Below, piece after piece: positions 1 to 10,329 of a stretch of DNA of 64,000 nt. Position 1 is the stretch's first letter; every line of letters starts with the position of its first letter. The stretch lies in the NCBI RefSeq assembly GCF_031127875.1, contig NZ_JARXIA010000008.1:124001-188000 (forward strand). Reading direction: 5' to 3'. The notes beneath the pieces were generated by a model. The model was given only the letters and a program-made list of their open reading frames with translations. It was not told the DNA's origin and ran no database searches. The stretch is from Pelagicoccus sp. SDUM812005 (GTDB lineage: Bacteria > Verrucomicrobiota > Verrucomicrobiia > Opitutales > Opitutaceae). Both the position numbers and the translations under genes were made by a program.

Positions 1-1
1 A

Positions 2-1042
2 GGCATCGTCGACCACCACTACAACTTCGCCCTCGTCATCCCAGAAAACTACCTCAAGGAAGACGGCATCGGCCTCCGCCTCGAATTCCTCTCCAACCCC
101 AAAAACCAAATCGAGGCCCAAATCATCAACGGCCTCGTGCAAAAGGCCATCTTCACCAAACTGCCCCAGCTCCTGTCCGGCCAACTGGACACCTACCAAC
201 GCGAGCTCATGGGCGACCAGAAATACACGGAGTTCATGGACGGCATGGCAGCCCTCATCGCCCTCTCCTACGAAGAGGTCGAATACGAGGACCTCCGCTC
301 CAACATCAGCTTCGCAGGCCTCGCCAAACTCCTCTCCGGCGACGACGCCGACGCAGAAAGCGCCAACGGCAGCTCCGCCTTCATCGAAGGCATCATCGAC
401 CTCGACGAAGACCAGGTCTTCGGCAAGGAACTCAAAAATCCCTACCTCACCCGCATGATCGGCGGCTACGCCATCATGTTCCTCCTCTTCGCCACCACCG
501 GCTCCGCCGCCTCCCTCTTCGAAGAACGAAACGACGGCATCTTCCTGCGCCTGCTCTCCATGCCCGTCAAACGTACCCACATCCTCTGGTCAAAGTTCAT
601 CTTCAACACCCTCCTCGGCGTCACCCAAGCCCTCACCCTCTTCATCGCCTCCTCCTTCCTCTTCCATGTCGAAGTCTTCCCCCACCTCCTCAACCTCTTC
701 GTCGTCAGCCTCTTCGCCTCCGCCGCCTGCACCGCCTTCGGCATGCTGCTCGCCTCCCTCTCCAGAACCCCCCAGCAAGCCCAAGGCTTCGGCACCCTGC
801 TCATCATTAGCATGAGCGCCATGGGCGGCGCCTGGTTCCCGCTCAGCATGATGCCCGAGCCCATGCAGCTCATCGGCAAGTTCACCCTCGTCTACTGGGG
901 CGTCGAATCCTACCTCGGCGCCCTCTGGGAAGAAAGCGGCCTCCTCGGCCTCATCCCGGAACTCAGCGTGCTCGCCGGCATCGCCATCGGCCTCAACCTC
1001 ATCTCCAGCTGGCGCTTCAAAACCGGCGACCTCTTCCGCTAA
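2..1042 (+). CDS. ABC-2 type transporter permease, C-terminal part (5' end outside window)
   Basis: The reading frame is open to the left edge, so the true start lies outside the window; an internal GTG at 137 is not a credible start. The visible 346 residues begin with a soluble, presumably periplasmic region, followed from about position 450 by five or six hydrophobic segments separated by short loops (for example around GGYAIMFLLF and NLFVVSLFAS). A large soluble insert after a first membrane segment followed by a membrane core is the layout of ABC-2 export permeases (YhgE/LnrN-like). No ATPase gene is visible downstream; it may lie to the left. Family call is firm, substrate unknown. Confidence 0.8.
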   Translation, partial: GIVDHHYNFALVIPENYLKEDGIGLRLEFLSNPKNQIEAQIINGLVQKAIFTKLPQLLSGQLDTYQRELMGDQKYTEFMDGMAALIALSYEEVEYEDLRSNISFAGLAKLLSGDDADAESANGSSAFIEGIIDLDEDQVFGKELKNPYLTRMIGGYAIMFLLFATTGSAASLFEERNDGIFLRLLSMPVKRTHILWSKFIFNTLLGVTQALTLFIASSFLFHVEVFPHLLNLFVVSLFASAACTAFGMLLASLSRTPQQAQGFGTLLIISMSAMGGAWFPLSMMPEPMQLIGKFTLVYWGVESYLGALWEESGLLGLIPELSVLAGIAIGLNLISSWRFKTGDLFR

Positions 1043-1168
1043 GCCCTCCGCGAAGAAAAGCTTCGAAACCGAAACGAGACGCTGCGCGAATAAAGGGATA
1101 GACGATAATCGCTGGAACTCCTACAGTTGTAGGTGTACTAAAGGGAATCGTCGAAACCCCTTCCGCGC

Positions 1169-3169
1169 GTGAAACGCCCCTATCTCCTCACCCTCATTCC
1201 CATCGGACTCGCCCTCGGCTACGGCGTCGGCCAACTCGTCCCCCCCGCCACCTTCCCAAGCATCGCGGATCCCGCCCCCGACTCACACCAGCTCAGCCCA
1301 GCCCCCCTGCCTTCCGACCTGCGGCAGCTCTGGCGCGCCCGCTTCCTCAAAATCCTCGAAGAGCCGTCCTTCTCCCTGCAAAGCGCCAGCTACTACGCCG
1401 TCGCCCAGGACCTCTCCCTCCCAGACAAGCCCTACTTCCTCGAGGCCATGTATCCAGAAGGCTGGACCCGCTTCCGCGGCGACCTCCCCCTCGCCCTCTA
1501 CATGGAGTGGGCGGAACGCGACCCCGCCAGCCTTGCCCCTTTCACGGAACACCTGCTCAACACGTATCCAGATCTCGAAGACAACCTCGACGGCGTCTTC
1601 TTCAACCTCGGCCTGCAAAATCGAAGCAGCGCCCTCCGCACCATCGAAGCCATCGATAACGAGGAACACCGCCGCTTCCTCGCCGTTCAGTTCATAGAGG
1701 GCATCCGCCTCGAACACCCCGAGCAGCTCTTCCCCACCCGGCTCCGGCTCCTCGGCCCCCAAGAAACCTACGCCGACCTCAGCCCCGCAGAACTCTCCCA
1801 AGCCGCAAGCGAATATTGGGACCACCCCGAAAGCTATCCCGCCGAAAGCATCGCCATCGATTCCATGCTCGCCCTCGAAATCGGGCGACGCTACCGCAGC
1901 CACGGCATCCAACGCCTGGCAAATACCTTCCAGCAAGCAACCGCCATCGTCGGCTCCATCGTCGCCACTGGCAGCGCCTCCGAAGCCCATTTCGCCCTGC
2001 TCCTCGAAAGGCCCAGCAATTGGGGACAAGTCAGCAAGCACCTCAGCCAATCCGAACAATACACCCTCCTCTCCTTTCTCAGCAAACAAGAGGAATTCTG
2101 GAGCGAAAACAGCTCCCACTTCAGCGCCGACATCATCAACAACGCCCTCGACCGCGAAATAGCAGCCCGCCTCCTCCGCCTCCCCCACCTCGCAAAACGG
2201 ATACAAAGCTACGTCCTCGCCCACGCCGCCCGCCTCTACAGCAAAACCGAATTCACCCAGTTGATCGGCGAGCTCGACGCCGACGCAGGCCAGCGCGGAC
2301 TCCTCAGCATGATCCAAACCGCTTCCGCAGCCGAAGGATCCGATCTCCTCGCCCAAATTCCCGCCGCATGGCGCAGCGAACAAGTGATAAACGCCGCCCT
2401 CGAACACTCCCTTCGCAAAGGAGACGTCGCTACCTTCGAAGCTCTCCGCTCCCAGTATCCAGAATCCAAACACTTCTTGCCCAGAGATTCCCAAATCGCA
2501 AACGCGCTCTGGCAGACCAACCCGGAACTCTACCTCAGCTCCATCGAATCCCTCCATGGATACAGCAAAGCTAACCACCTTAAGATGATCGCCGCATCCG
2601 CCGCGGAAGAGGAACTGAGCATGATCCTGGAAAGCGGCACCTTCGACCAGCAAACCGACGTATTGATATCGCTAATACACGAGATGCCCTACCTCAGCAC
2701 CGAAATCCTCAAGCACGAAGACCCCGCCCTCATCAATCCCCAGCAAGCAACCCAAATCGGCGGCACCCTCGCCTACGGCGGAATGCCGGAAACCACCCTT
2801 TCCTACTTCGGAAACGTAGACCTCAGCCACAACAGCAGCCAACTCTCCCTCCTCCAATACTTCCTAACCGAAAACAACCTCGGTGCGACCCCAACCACTT
2901 CCCTAGAACTCGCCCAACTCTCCCCCCAACACGACTACCTCTACCGCACCGCGACAAGCCTCCAGCAAGATAGCGAAGACCCCGAGCCCCTGCTCGCCCT
3001 TCGCCAAGAAAACCCGGAAACCTTCATTCGAGCCCTCACCGCCGTCGTCAGCAACCATCCGCAAGACTCCCTCAAGCAACGAACCAAGCGCCTGCTCAGC
3101 TCCCCCCAGCTCTCCACCGCTGAAAAACTCCAGATCCACAACGCCCTTTACGGAGCTCCTTCCCGATGA
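1169..3169 (+). CDS. Membrane-anchored alpha-helical repeat protein of unknown function (first of a tandem pair)
   Basis: A 666-residue protein starting with GTG; the N-terminus has two basic residues and one hydrophobic segment (about residues 6-26), then Pro-rich linker, so the bulk is probably periplasmic. The rest is rich in short helices with loosely repeated W-x(n)-P patterns (such as MEWAERDPASL), resembling solenoid proteins common in Verrucomicrobiota. I recognise no catalytic motif. Its stop overlaps the start of the next gene by 4 bases (ATGA), so the two are translationally coupled, and the two proteins share length and layout. Function not assigned. Confidence 0.7.
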   Translation: MKRPYLLTLIPIGLALGYGVGQLVPPATFPSIADPAPDSHQLSPAPLPSDLRQLWRARFLKILEEPSFSLQSASYYAVAQDLSLPDKPYFLEAMYPEGWTRFRGDLPLALYMEWAERDPASLAPFTEHLLNTYPDLEDNLDGVFFNLGLQNRSSALRTIEAIDNEEHRRFLAVQFIEGIRLEHPEQLFPTRLRLLGPQETYADLSPAELSQAASEYWDHPESYPAESIAIDSMLALEIGRRYRSHGIQRLANTFQQATAIVGSIVATGSASEAHFALLLERPSNWGQVSKHLSQSEQYTLLSFLSKQEEFWSENSSHFSADIINNALDREIAARLLRLPHLAKRIQSYVLAHAARLYSKTEFTQLIGELDADAGQRGLLSMIQTASAAEGSDLLAQIPAAWRSEQVINAALEHSLRKGDVATFEALRSQYPESKHFLPRDSQIANALWQTNPELYLSSIESLHGYSKANHLKMIAASAAEEELSMILESGTFDQQTDVLISLIHEMPYLSTEILKHEDPALINPQQATQIGGTLAYGGMPETTLSYFGNVDLSHNSSQLSLLQYFLTENNLGATPTTSLELAQLSPQHDYLYRTATSLQQDSEDPEPLLALRQENPETFIRALTAVVSNHPQDSLKQRTKRLLSSPQLSTAEKLQIHNALYGAPSR

Positions 3170-5226
3170 CCTCCCTCAAAACCATCGGCCTGCTCGCCGC
3201 CACCGTATCCAGTTTTTCCATCGGCTTCTGGCTCGCCCGAAGCCCAGCCAGCCCCACCCCAGCTCCTGAACAGCCGGCCTTCGCTCCGACCGCCCAAACA
3301 GACGCCCCCTACACCGTCCCTACCTACTATTTCCAGGACCCCTTCTCCCCTCGAGAGGAACTCAACGCCACCCTCTCCCTGCCCAACAGCGTAGCGCGCT
3401 ACGGACGCATGATCGCCATCGGCTACCACGCCGCCCGCGAAAACCAACTGGAGAACCTAGCCAAGCTGTCCCCCGAAATCTGGGACTACTCCAACTACGA
3501 CCTCCGCGGCGCCTTCCACTCCGAATGGATGCGCGCTTCCCCCAACACCTTCCTGCCCTACGCCGAGGCCAAATACCAGGAACTCGCGGAAGCGAAGCAA
3601 GAAACGCTCTTTCCCAGCTACCACCTTTCCTACATGGAACCCTTAGCCCTGCTGGATATCCTCCCCAAAATCCAGCACCAGCAGCTCAAGGCCCAACTGT
3701 GTAACAACCTTTTGGGTACACTCATAGAGCTTGATCCCAGTATGCTCTGGGAACACAAAGAGCTGATCGCCTCCAACCAAGCCATCATCGACGAGGCCAG
3801 CAGCAAAACCCTCTACGACCTAGCCCTCCAGTTTTGGGAACTATCCGGCTGGGAATCCCTTACCTTCGATAGCGAACTGCACGCCTACCTCGCCCAAAAC
3901 CAGCTCCTAGACTACGCCGCCAAGCTCACCGGCTACGAAAAAACCCGCTTCGCCACCGAATACGCCTTAGCCCACCCCGCCGATGCCGCCCAGTGGGTCC
4001 GCGAACAAAACGAACTCCTGGAATTTGAATACGAATTCCAAGCAGAACACGCCTCCTTCTTCAGGAAGCTCTTCGCCACCGAAAAGTTCTCCGATTGGGA
4101 ATACGCCGCCAAGTGGCTCTGCGAAGGCATCAGCGCCGACACGGACGCGGAAAATCAATCCGCCCTCTTTTCCACCCTCAAGGACTCCCCCCAACTCTGC
4201 CACCTCAGCAGCCTCCAAGAAGAGTTTTCGGCCTACCTCTTCCTCGTCGATAATCCCGACGCTATCAAAAACCTCTACCTCGAAATCGCAAACGATCACC
4301 CCCTCCTAAGCTTGCTCGAGCAGTTCATGCTCAAAGCCCCCGCCGACTACAGCGACGCCATCGTCGCCCGTACCACCCGAGAATCCCCGACCCCGGACCG
4401 CTTGATGCAAGTCCTCGAAATGGGAAATCTCGACGCTTGGCCCGACGCCTACTACCAAGCCGCCAAAGAAACCCTTCTCTCCCTCAGCGACGAAGATCTT
4501 CTCTGGAGCCTAAGCCCCGGCATGCTGCTTTCCGCCCAACAGATCGCTCCCGAGCGTATCCAAAATATACTTTCGACGGCCGACCCCAGCTGGCTGACCA
4601 ACAGCCTTCACCACTACGAATTCGCTTCCAACGCCAGCATCCAAAACCTGTCCTCCCTGCCCCCACTCCTCCAGGACCTTCCACAGAAAGACGCCGAGAG
4701 CATTATGGCAACCGCCCGCAACCACGCTCTTCGCAAATCAGTCTTCGACCCGAACAAGCTCGCCTACCTGCAATTCGCCCAAACCCAAAACGAAACCCTC
4801 ATCGTAGCCCAAAGCATAGAACTCGAAACCTACCAAAAGGACCCAGCTCTCAAAAAAGCCATCTCCGAAAACCCGCACCGCGACGACATCTACCTCGCTA
4901 TCGCCAGCAACCACCTCGTTTCCCAGACCGACACCAACGACCCCAACATCACCCAAGCTTTCCAGCGAATCGAAACCGGGCGGAAATTGAGCAGAAAGCC
5001 CGCCTCCGAAATCGTATCCACGATCCAATCACTTCCTAGCTCCGAGCGATTCATCACCGCAAAAGCCGTACTCATGGCCCAAAACCAAGAAACGGGCGGC
5101 AGCCGCTCCACTCCGCTCATCGACCTCCCGATCTGGAGCGACACCGAGCGCGAACAACTTCAGGTCCTAGGCTTCACCCATCTCATCAACTACAGCATAG
5201 ACTACCAAACCGACTTCACCTGGTAG
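3166..5226 (+). CDS. Membrane-anchored alpha-helical repeat protein of unknown function (second of a tandem pair)
   Basis: A 686-residue protein whose ATG overlaps the upstream stop. It has an N-terminal hydrophobic segment (about residues 5-24), a Pro/Ala-rich linker and a long helical region with patterns such as HSEWMRASPNTFLPYAEAKY that echo the upstream protein, suggesting an old duplication. No known domain is evident. It converges on cheR with only 14 bases between stops and no clear terminator. Likely exported and helical; partner protein and role unknown. Confidence 0.7.
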   Translation: MTSLKTIGLLAATVSSFSIGFWLARSPASPTPAPEQPAFAPTAQTDAPYTVPTYYFQDPFSPREELNATLSLPNSVARYGRMIAIGYHAARENQLENLAKLSPEIWDYSNYDLRGAFHSEWMRASPNTFLPYAEAKYQELAEAKQETLFPSYHLSYMEPLALLDILPKIQHQQLKAQLCNNLLGTLIELDPSMLWEHKELIASNQAIIDEASSKTLYDLALQFWELSGWESLTFDSELHAYLAQNQLLDYAAKLTGYEKTRFATEYALAHPADAAQWVREQNELLEFEYEFQAEHASFFRKLFATEKFSDWEYAAKWLCEGISADTDAENQSALFSTLKDSPQLCHLSSLQEEFSAYLFLVDNPDAIKNLYLEIANDHPLLSLLEQFMLKAPADYSDAIVARTTRESPTPDRLMQVLEMGNLDAWPDAYYQAAKETLLSLSDEDLLWSLSPGMLLSAQQIAPERIQNILSTADPSWLTNSLHHYEFASNASIQNLSSLPPLLQDLPQKDAESIMATARNHALRKSVFDPNKLAYLQFAQTQNETLIVAQSIELETYQKDPALKKAISENPHRDDIYLAIASNHLVSQTDTNDPNITQAFQRIETGRKLSRKPASEIVSTIQSLPSSERFITAKAVLMAQNQETGGSRSTPLIDLPIWSDTEREQLQVLGFTHLINYSIDYQTDFTW

Positions 5227-5240
5227 CGAAACTCCGCCGC

Positions 5241-6113
5241 TTAATTAGGAAGCGTACGCGCCTCCGCCATCCGAGCTTTGACCCGGTAAAGCAAGGTACG
5301 CCCGCAGTTTTCTACGCCCCAGTTGTCGACCACGTTTAGCGTCGTTTCTGACGCACCGAGAAAAAGGACACCCTCCGGGTGTATGGTTCTCTGGATACTA
5401 TCCAAGATTCTCTTGCGAGTCGGAACGTCGAAATAGATGAGCACATTTCGCATCATCACCACATCGAACACCGGCAAGCCTTCCCACCGGTCAACGAGAT
5501 TCATCTGACGAAAAGTCACCATTTTCCTCAGCTCCGGCTTGATCTGCCATCCTTCAGCAACCTTGTCGAAGTACTTTACCAAAAAAGGCATAGGCAGCCC
5601 GCGGTTCACTTCCAGCTGCGAGTAGATTCCAGCACGAGCCTTTTCAATCGCTTTGCCGCTAAGATCGGTCCCTAGGATATTCACATTCCAACTACCGAGT
5701 TCCGGAAACTTTTCCCGCAACATCATGGCAATGCTGTACGCCTCTTGCCCCGTCGAGCTCGCTCCCGACCAGATGTCGATTCGCCGCTCCGACGCCCGTC
5801 GTGCCATTATCTCAGGAAGCAACTTCTTCTCCAGCGCCTCGAACGGATGCAGGTCTCGGAAAAAAAGAGTCTCGTTGGTGGTAAGAGCCTCAACCGCTAG
5901 CTTTTTCGTTTCGCTATACTCCGCCTCTCTCCGCATTTGCTCGATGTAACTGCCTAAGCTCTCATGCCCCGAGCTACGGGCCAAGGGACTCAAACGGGAA
6001 ACCACCAAATACTCCTTCCCAGGATTCAGCACGATAGCCGCCTGCTCCATCGCCAGCTCGCTGATATATTGAAACTGTTCCTTGCTTAGCGACATACACA
6101 CAGGAGCTACCAT
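5241..6113 (-). CDS. cheR: Chemotaxis protein methyltransferase CheR
   Basis: SAM-dependent enzyme that methylates glutamates on chemoreceptors. At 290 residues it has normal family length: an N-terminal helical domain, then TTNETLFFRD (78-87), the SAM-binding stretch SGASSTGQEAYSIAM (116-130), and MRNVLIYFD (221-229), all CheR hallmarks. The start ATG at 6113 overlaps the end of cheB by 7 bases; a second in-frame ATG at 6095 is possible. It is the last gene of the chemosensory operon, opposed to CheB in setting receptor methylation. Confidence 0.95.
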   Translation of the reverse strand: MVAPVCMSLSKEQFQYISELAMEQAAIVLNPGKEYLVVSRLSPLARSSGHESLGSYIEQMRREAEYSETKKLAVEALTTNETLFFRDLHPFEALEKKLLPEIMARRASERRIDIWSGASSTGQEAYSIAMMLREKFPELGSWNVNILGTDLSGKAIEKARAGIYSQLEVNRGLPMPFLVKYFDKVAEGWQIKPELRKMVTFRQMNLVDRWEGLPVFDVVMMRNVLIYFDVPTRKRILDSIQRTIHPEGVLFLGASETTLNVVDNWGVENCGRTLLYRVKARMAEARTLPN

Positions 6114-7177
6114 AGCTTGAGAGCCCCGTTTACCCGCTTCGAAATCTCATCCGCGATTCGGTCGAGCGGCAAAACGCTCTCTGCCAAACCTTCCTTCGCG
6201 AGAAAGCTCGGCATCCCCCAAACCACGCTGCTGGCCTGATCCTGGGCAAGCGCCAGTCCGCCCTGGTCGCAGATCTCCCGCGTACCCAAAAATCCATCAC
6301 GCCCCATCCCAGTCATAACGACCGCGAGGGCGGACGCCCCGTAACACTCCGCAACGCTTCGAAATAGCGCATCCGCCGCCGGCCGACACGAATTTTCCGG
6401 AGGATCTTGGTTCAACCTGATAACATGCCTAACACCCTCCTTCTTGACCGTCATATGGTAGCCGCCGGGTGCCACGTAGGCATGGCCTGCCTGCAGGACT
6501 TGCCCGTCTTCCCCCTCGTGCACCGACATCACCGAACAAGCATCCAGACGCTCCGCCAAGGTGCGGGTAAAGATCGGCGGCATATGCTGCACGATCACCA
6601 CCGGCACCGCCAAGGGCTCCTTCAACTGCTCGAAGACCTTAGCCAGAGCGTTCGGACCACCCGTCGAAGTTGCCAGTGCCACCACTTCGATCGGTTGCCG
6701 CTTTCTCGGGACCGCCGGGGCGCGACGTACTGGCGCCACCGCAACCGCTTCCTTCTTCCTTGGGAAGAAATGCCTGATCTTCGGGAGCAGCTCCCTCTGC
6801 AGCTGAGCCAAAGTCGCCGGTACGCCAATAGAGCGAGCTGGCTTGGCGACATAGTCGCTAGCCCCCGCTTGCAAGGCGTCGAAGGTTGCCTCCGCTCCCT
6901 TCACCGTCAGAGCGCTCAGCATGATGACCGGAATCTTGGGGTGCGTCTTTCGCAACTCGCGCACCATCTCGATCCCATCCATCTCCGGCATCTCCATGTC
7001 CAGCGTGATCACGTCCGGACTCACCTGGTTCACGCGCTGCAGAGCGATGCGACCGTTGGCCGCCACTCCCGCAGTCTCCATCTCGGGATCGCGGTCCACG
7101 ACTTCCGAGACGATCTTGCGCATCACCGAGGTATCGTCGACCACGAGTACGCGAATCTTCTTCATAGCGTTTACCAT
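6107..7177 (-). CDS. cheB: Chemotaxis response regulator protein-glutamate methylesterase CheB
   Basis: Receiver domain (residues 8-125, phosphoacceptor Asp60 in TLDMEMPEMDG) joined by a basic Ala/Pro linker to the methylesterase domain. The catalytic triad is visible: Ser171 in ATSTGG, His198 in QHMPP and Asp294 in MTGMGRDGF. It removes methyl groups from receptors when phosphorylated by CheA. ATG at 7177 is 3 bases after the upstream cheY stop; an alternative ATG lies at 7165. Length (356) is usual. It overlaps cheR, so both adaptation enzymes are co-translated. Confidence 0.96.
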   Translation of the reverse strand: MVNAMKKIRVLVVDDTSVMRKIVSEVVDRDPEMETAGVAANGRIALQRVNQVSPDVITLDMEMPEMDGIEMVRELRKTHPKIPVIMLSALTVKGAEATFDALQAGASDYVAKPARSIGVPATLAQLQRELLPKIRHFFPRKKEAVAVAPVRRAPAVPRKRQPIEVVALATSTGGPNALAKVFEQLKEPLAVPVVIVQHMPPIFTRTLAERLDACSVMSVHEGEDGQVLQAGHAYVAPGGYHMTVKKEGVRHVIRLNQDPPENSCRPAADALFRSVAECYGASALAVVMTGMGRDGFLGTREICDQGGLALAQDQASSVVWGMPSFLAKEGLAESVLPLDRIADEISKRVNGALKLW

Positions 7178-7180
7178 CGC

Positions 7181-7555
7181 TCAGTTAAGCATGCCCATCA
7201 GGCGCATCTTGTCCTGAAACATTCCCTCGTCGAACGGCTTCATGAGAAACTCGTTCGCTCCCAGCTCGATCGCCTGCATCAGGTCCTCGGGCTTGTTGTG
7301 GGAAGTCACCATCATGACCTTGAGATGCTCAAACTCGGCGCACGCCCTAATCTCGCGGAGAAACTCGATCCCCGACATCCTAGGCATATCCCAGTCCACC
7401 AAAGCGATTCGTATCTCCGCCGGATCCTCCTCGCCCAATCGGGCGAGAGCGTCGCAGCCATCCTCGGCCTCCACCGTTTCGATATCAAGCTCCTCCATGA
7501 AATGGCAGAGCATCTTTCGAACGGTACGGCTATCGTCTATCACGATCGATTTCAC
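7181..7555 (-). CDS. Single-domain response regulator (CheY-like)
   Basis: A 124-residue stand-alone receiver: acidic pair in VIDDS (residues 5-9), phosphoacceptor Asp in VDWDMPRMSG, conserved Thr in VMMVTS and Lys in FLMKPFD. It lies between the chemoreceptor gene and cheB in the operon. It could be the motor-binding output regulator or a phosphate sink; the operon has a second CheY at its start, and sequence alone does not say which one speaks to the motor. Confidence 0.9.
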   Translation of the reverse strand: MKSIVIDDSRTVRKMLCHFMEELDIETVEAEDGCDALARLGEEDPAEIRIALVDWDMPRMSGIEFLREIRACAEFEHLKVMMVTSHNKPEDLMQAIELGANEFLMKPFDEGMFQDKMRLMGMLN

Positions 7556-7589
7556 AAATGTAGTTTATTTTTCGATACAAAGTAAACGC

Positions 7590-9851
7590 TTAGTTCCTCG
7601 AGTTCTCGACGATCGCCCGAAGCTCGGTAGACAGTTTCGCCAGCCCCTGAGCAGCCGTTAGGGTATCGTTCGCGCCTTCCGTGGTGTACTGCGCGGCGCT
7701 GGATACATTCACGATATTCTCGGAGATTTCAGAGCTTCCACGGGATGCCTCCGAAACGTTGCGGGCAATCTCGTTCGTGGTCGCCGATTGCTCGTCCACC
7801 GCGCTCGCGATCTCGTTTTGGATGTCGTTGATCCGACGAATGATCTCGGAAATGTCGCCAATCGCCGCAACCGCGCCCGACGCATCCGTCTGGATCGCCT
7901 CGATCTTCGACGAGATGTCCTCCGTGGCAGCCGCCGTCTGCTTGGCGAGCTCCTTCACTTCGTTGGCGACCACTGCGAATCCCTTGCCAGCTTCGCCTGC
8001 TCGGGCAGCTTCGATCGTCGCGTTCAGCGCCAGAAGATTGGTTTGCTCCGCGATCGAAGTAATCACCTTGATCACCTCTCCGATTTCGACGCTCGACGCA
8101 CCGAGCTTGGAAACGGTCTCGTTCGTGGACGCCGCGACGCCTACCGCAGAGGCTCCCACCTGGGCCGCCTCCGCTGCGTTCTTTGCAATCTCCTGAACCG
8201 AAGCGCTCATCTCCTCGGCAGCTGTCGCCACCATCGAAATATTCGTCGCCACCTGCTCGGAAGCCGAACTCGCCACACCGGCCTGGCGCGCCGTGTCAGC
8301 CGTATTGTTGTTCATGCTTTGAGCCGTCGCCGACAGCTCTTCCGACGCGGAAGCCAAAGTCTGGGAGTGCTCGGCCACGAGAGCCAAGGTTCTCGTAAGC
8401 CCTTCTTCCGCCAGCTTCTTGGCCGTAATGTCCGAAGCGAACTTGATCACCTTGTTTACATTGCCAGAAGCATCGAAGCGGGGATTATAGGTCGCTTGTA
8501 TCCAAAATTCCTTGCCGCCTTTCGCAAGCCGCTTGTACTCGCTCGTCTGGAATCGGCCATTGTTGAGGTCCGCCCAAAACTGGGAATACTCCGCAGACTT
8601 AGCATAGTCCTCCTCCACGAACATGCTGTGATGCCTGCCCTGGATCTCGCCCAGCGAATAGCCCACGCAGGAAAGGAAGTTGTCGTTGGCAGTGAGAATG
8701 ATTCCCTTGTTGTCGAACTCAATAACCGCCTGGTTGCGATTCGCCTCCGCAAGCTGACGCTCGTTGTTAATGGATTCAACCTTAGACTCAGTGATATCCG
8801 TTGCGATTTTGATAACCTTGGATACACGTCCGACCTCGTCCATAACAGGAGCATACACCGCTTGTATCCAAATTTCTCTGCCACCCTTCGCTATGCGCTT
8901 GTAGCTGCTCGAAAACGACTTTCCTTCCTTCAGGTCAGCCCAGAAGGCTGCGTACTCAGCCGAACGAGCTTCATCGCTCGAAACGAAGGTGCGGTGGTGC
9001 TTGCCTACAATTTCCTCAAGCTCGTAGCCCATCGCAGCTAAGAAGTGCTTGTTCGCCGTTTGGATAATACCGCTGGTATCGAATTCGATATAAGCAAAGG
9101 CATTGTCGATCGCGGCCAGAATCCCCTTCGCGTTTTGGCGCTCGATCTCCGACTCGGTAACGTCGTATCGAACTCCCAAGTACTTACGGGGCTTTCCGTT
9201 CTCTCCCATCACCGGAGCGATAACCGCGTCTACGTAGTAAGGCGTTCCATCTTTCTTCTGATTCTTGACCATGCCTCGGAATATCTTCCCCCGACCAATG
9301 GTCGACCACAGCTCCTTGAATACGCTCTTGGGCATATCGGGGTGGCGCGTCTTGTTGTGGCCTTCTCCAATCAGTTCGTCGCGGCTATATTGAGAAACTT
9401 CGCAAAACTTGTCGTTGCAGGAAACGATGCGACCTTTCAAGTCCGCCTCGGAAACAATGCTCGTCATGTCCGTGATGGCAGCCTTCACCTTCAGCTCCGC
9501 CACCGCTTCCCAGTCGATCGTATCCGATTCGAAAGTCTTCTTCAGCCCAGCGCACACGGATTGCAAAGAGCGGCCCAAGTCTCCGATCTCGTCCTTCGCG
9601 TTCGTTTCCAAAGCATTCTCAAGCTTGCCACTCGAGAGCGCTTCGATCGCATCCGCCGCCGCCTTTATGCGACGCGCCATAGGAAGCGCTACCAGATAAT
9701 ACATCACCGCCACACCTATCGCGATCGCCACTGCAGATAGCGCAACGATACTAAGAGTTTGTAATTGGAATTGCAGCGCTATGAGAACTGCAAGAACGGG
9801 CAAAGCAATGAGCAGGGCTGAGGGTAATATTAGTTTAGTTCCTAATCGCAT
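7590..9851 (-). CDS. Methyl-accepting chemotaxis protein with Aer-like PAS and two further PAS domains
   Basis: The ATG at 9851 is preferred over an upstream ATG at 9932 that would lie inside cheW; this gives 753 residues. Two N-terminal hydrophobic segments (about 8-26 and 33-55) have almost no loop between them, so there is no periplasmic sensor. A HAMP-like segment follows, then PAS1 (about 128-233), PAS2 (246-360), PAS3 (370-482) and the cytoplasmic signalling hairpin with tip [23 protein letters not shown]1 contains [11 protein letters not shown] and VKNQKKDG, the signature of the FAD-binding PAS of the aerotaxis receptor Aer, so a redox/oxygen input is likely. PAS2 and PAS3 resemble each other closely. 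No CheR-binding C-terminal pentapeptide is seen. Confidence 0.93.
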   Translation of the reverse strand: MRLGTKLILPSALLIALPVLAVLIALQFQLQTLSIVALSAVAIAIGVAVMYYLVALPMARRIKAAADAIEALSSGKLENALETNAKDEIGDLGRSLQSVCAGLKKTFESDTIDWEAVAELKVKAAITDMTSIVSEADLKGRIVSCNDKFCEVSQYSRDELIGEGHNKTRHPDMPKSVFKELWSTIGRGKIFRGMVKNQKKDGTPYYVDAVIAPVMGENGKPRKYLGVRYDVTESEIERQNAKGILAAIDNAFAYIEFDTSGIIQTANKHFLAAMGYELEEIVGKHHRTFVSSDEARSAEYAAFWADLKEGKSFSSSYKRIAKGGREIWIQAVYAPVMDEVGRVSKVIKIATDITESKVESINNERQLAEANRNQAVIEFDNKGIILTANDNFLSCVGYSLGEIQGRHHSMFVEEDYAKSAEYSQFWADLNNGRFQTSEYKRLAKGGKEFWIQATYNPRFDASGNVNKVIKFASDITAKKLAEEGLTRTLALVAEHSQTLASASEELSATAQSMNNNTADTARQAGVASSASEQVATNISMVATAAEEMSASVQEIAKNAAEAAQVGASAVGVAASTNETVSKLGASSVEIGEVIKVITSIAEQTNLLALNATIEAARAGEAGKGFAVVANEVKELAKQTAAATEDISSKIEAIQTDASGAVAAIGDISEIIRRINDIQNEIASAVDEQSATTNEIARNVSEASRGSSEISENIVNVSSAAQYTTEGANDTLTAAQGLAKLSTELRAIVENSRN

Positions 9852-9879
9852 GGTATAGTGGGTCTGAGTTGTTTTAATA

Positions 9880-10329
9880 CTAAAGTGTTGGAGTTGAGGA
9901 AAGGGAGGCTGTCGCCTCCGCGTCGAGAACATGCAGCAGCGTTCTCTCTAGCTTATGCACGCCTTTGATATAAGGCCGAACACAAGCGGGAACATTGGCT
10001 GCAGTCTCTTCAAAGGTGTCATCGGAAACGTCGAGAACGTCGCCAACCGAATCGACCAAGAGCGCCGCTTCTACCGTCCGCGTGCGGACGATGATAAGCA
10101 TCTTGCCTTCGGTCCCTTCGTCAGCGTCATCCGGCAAGCGAAACTGGCGGCGAAGATCGATGGCGGAAAGGATCTGCCCCCGCAGATTAAGCAACCCTTC
10201 AATCTCCGCAGGCGCCAGCGGCACCGGCGTCAAAGCCGGACACTTGATCACCTCCTGGACCGAGAGAACATCGATCCCTAGATGGAGGGAACCGAGACGG
10301 AACGTACAAAGTTGTATTGAATTATCCAT
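9880..10329 (-). CDS. cheW: Chemotaxis coupling protein CheW
   Basis: A 149-residue protein with the CheW fold pattern: [19 protein letters not shown] at the start, the conserved [16 protein letters not shown] in the middle and the C-terminal receptor/CheA interface. It couples the receptor to CheA. The ATG overlaps the cheA stop by 8 bases, and the stop precedes the receptor start by 28 bases, consistent with a single transcript. Confidence 0.95.
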   Translation of the reverse strand: MDNSIQLCTFRLGSLHLGIDVLSVQEVIKCPALTPVPLAPAEIEGLLNLRGQILSAIDLRRQFRLPDDADEGTEGKMLIIVRTRTVEAALLVDSVGDVLDVSDDTFEETAANVPACVRPYIKGVHKLERTLLHVLDAEATASLSSTPTL

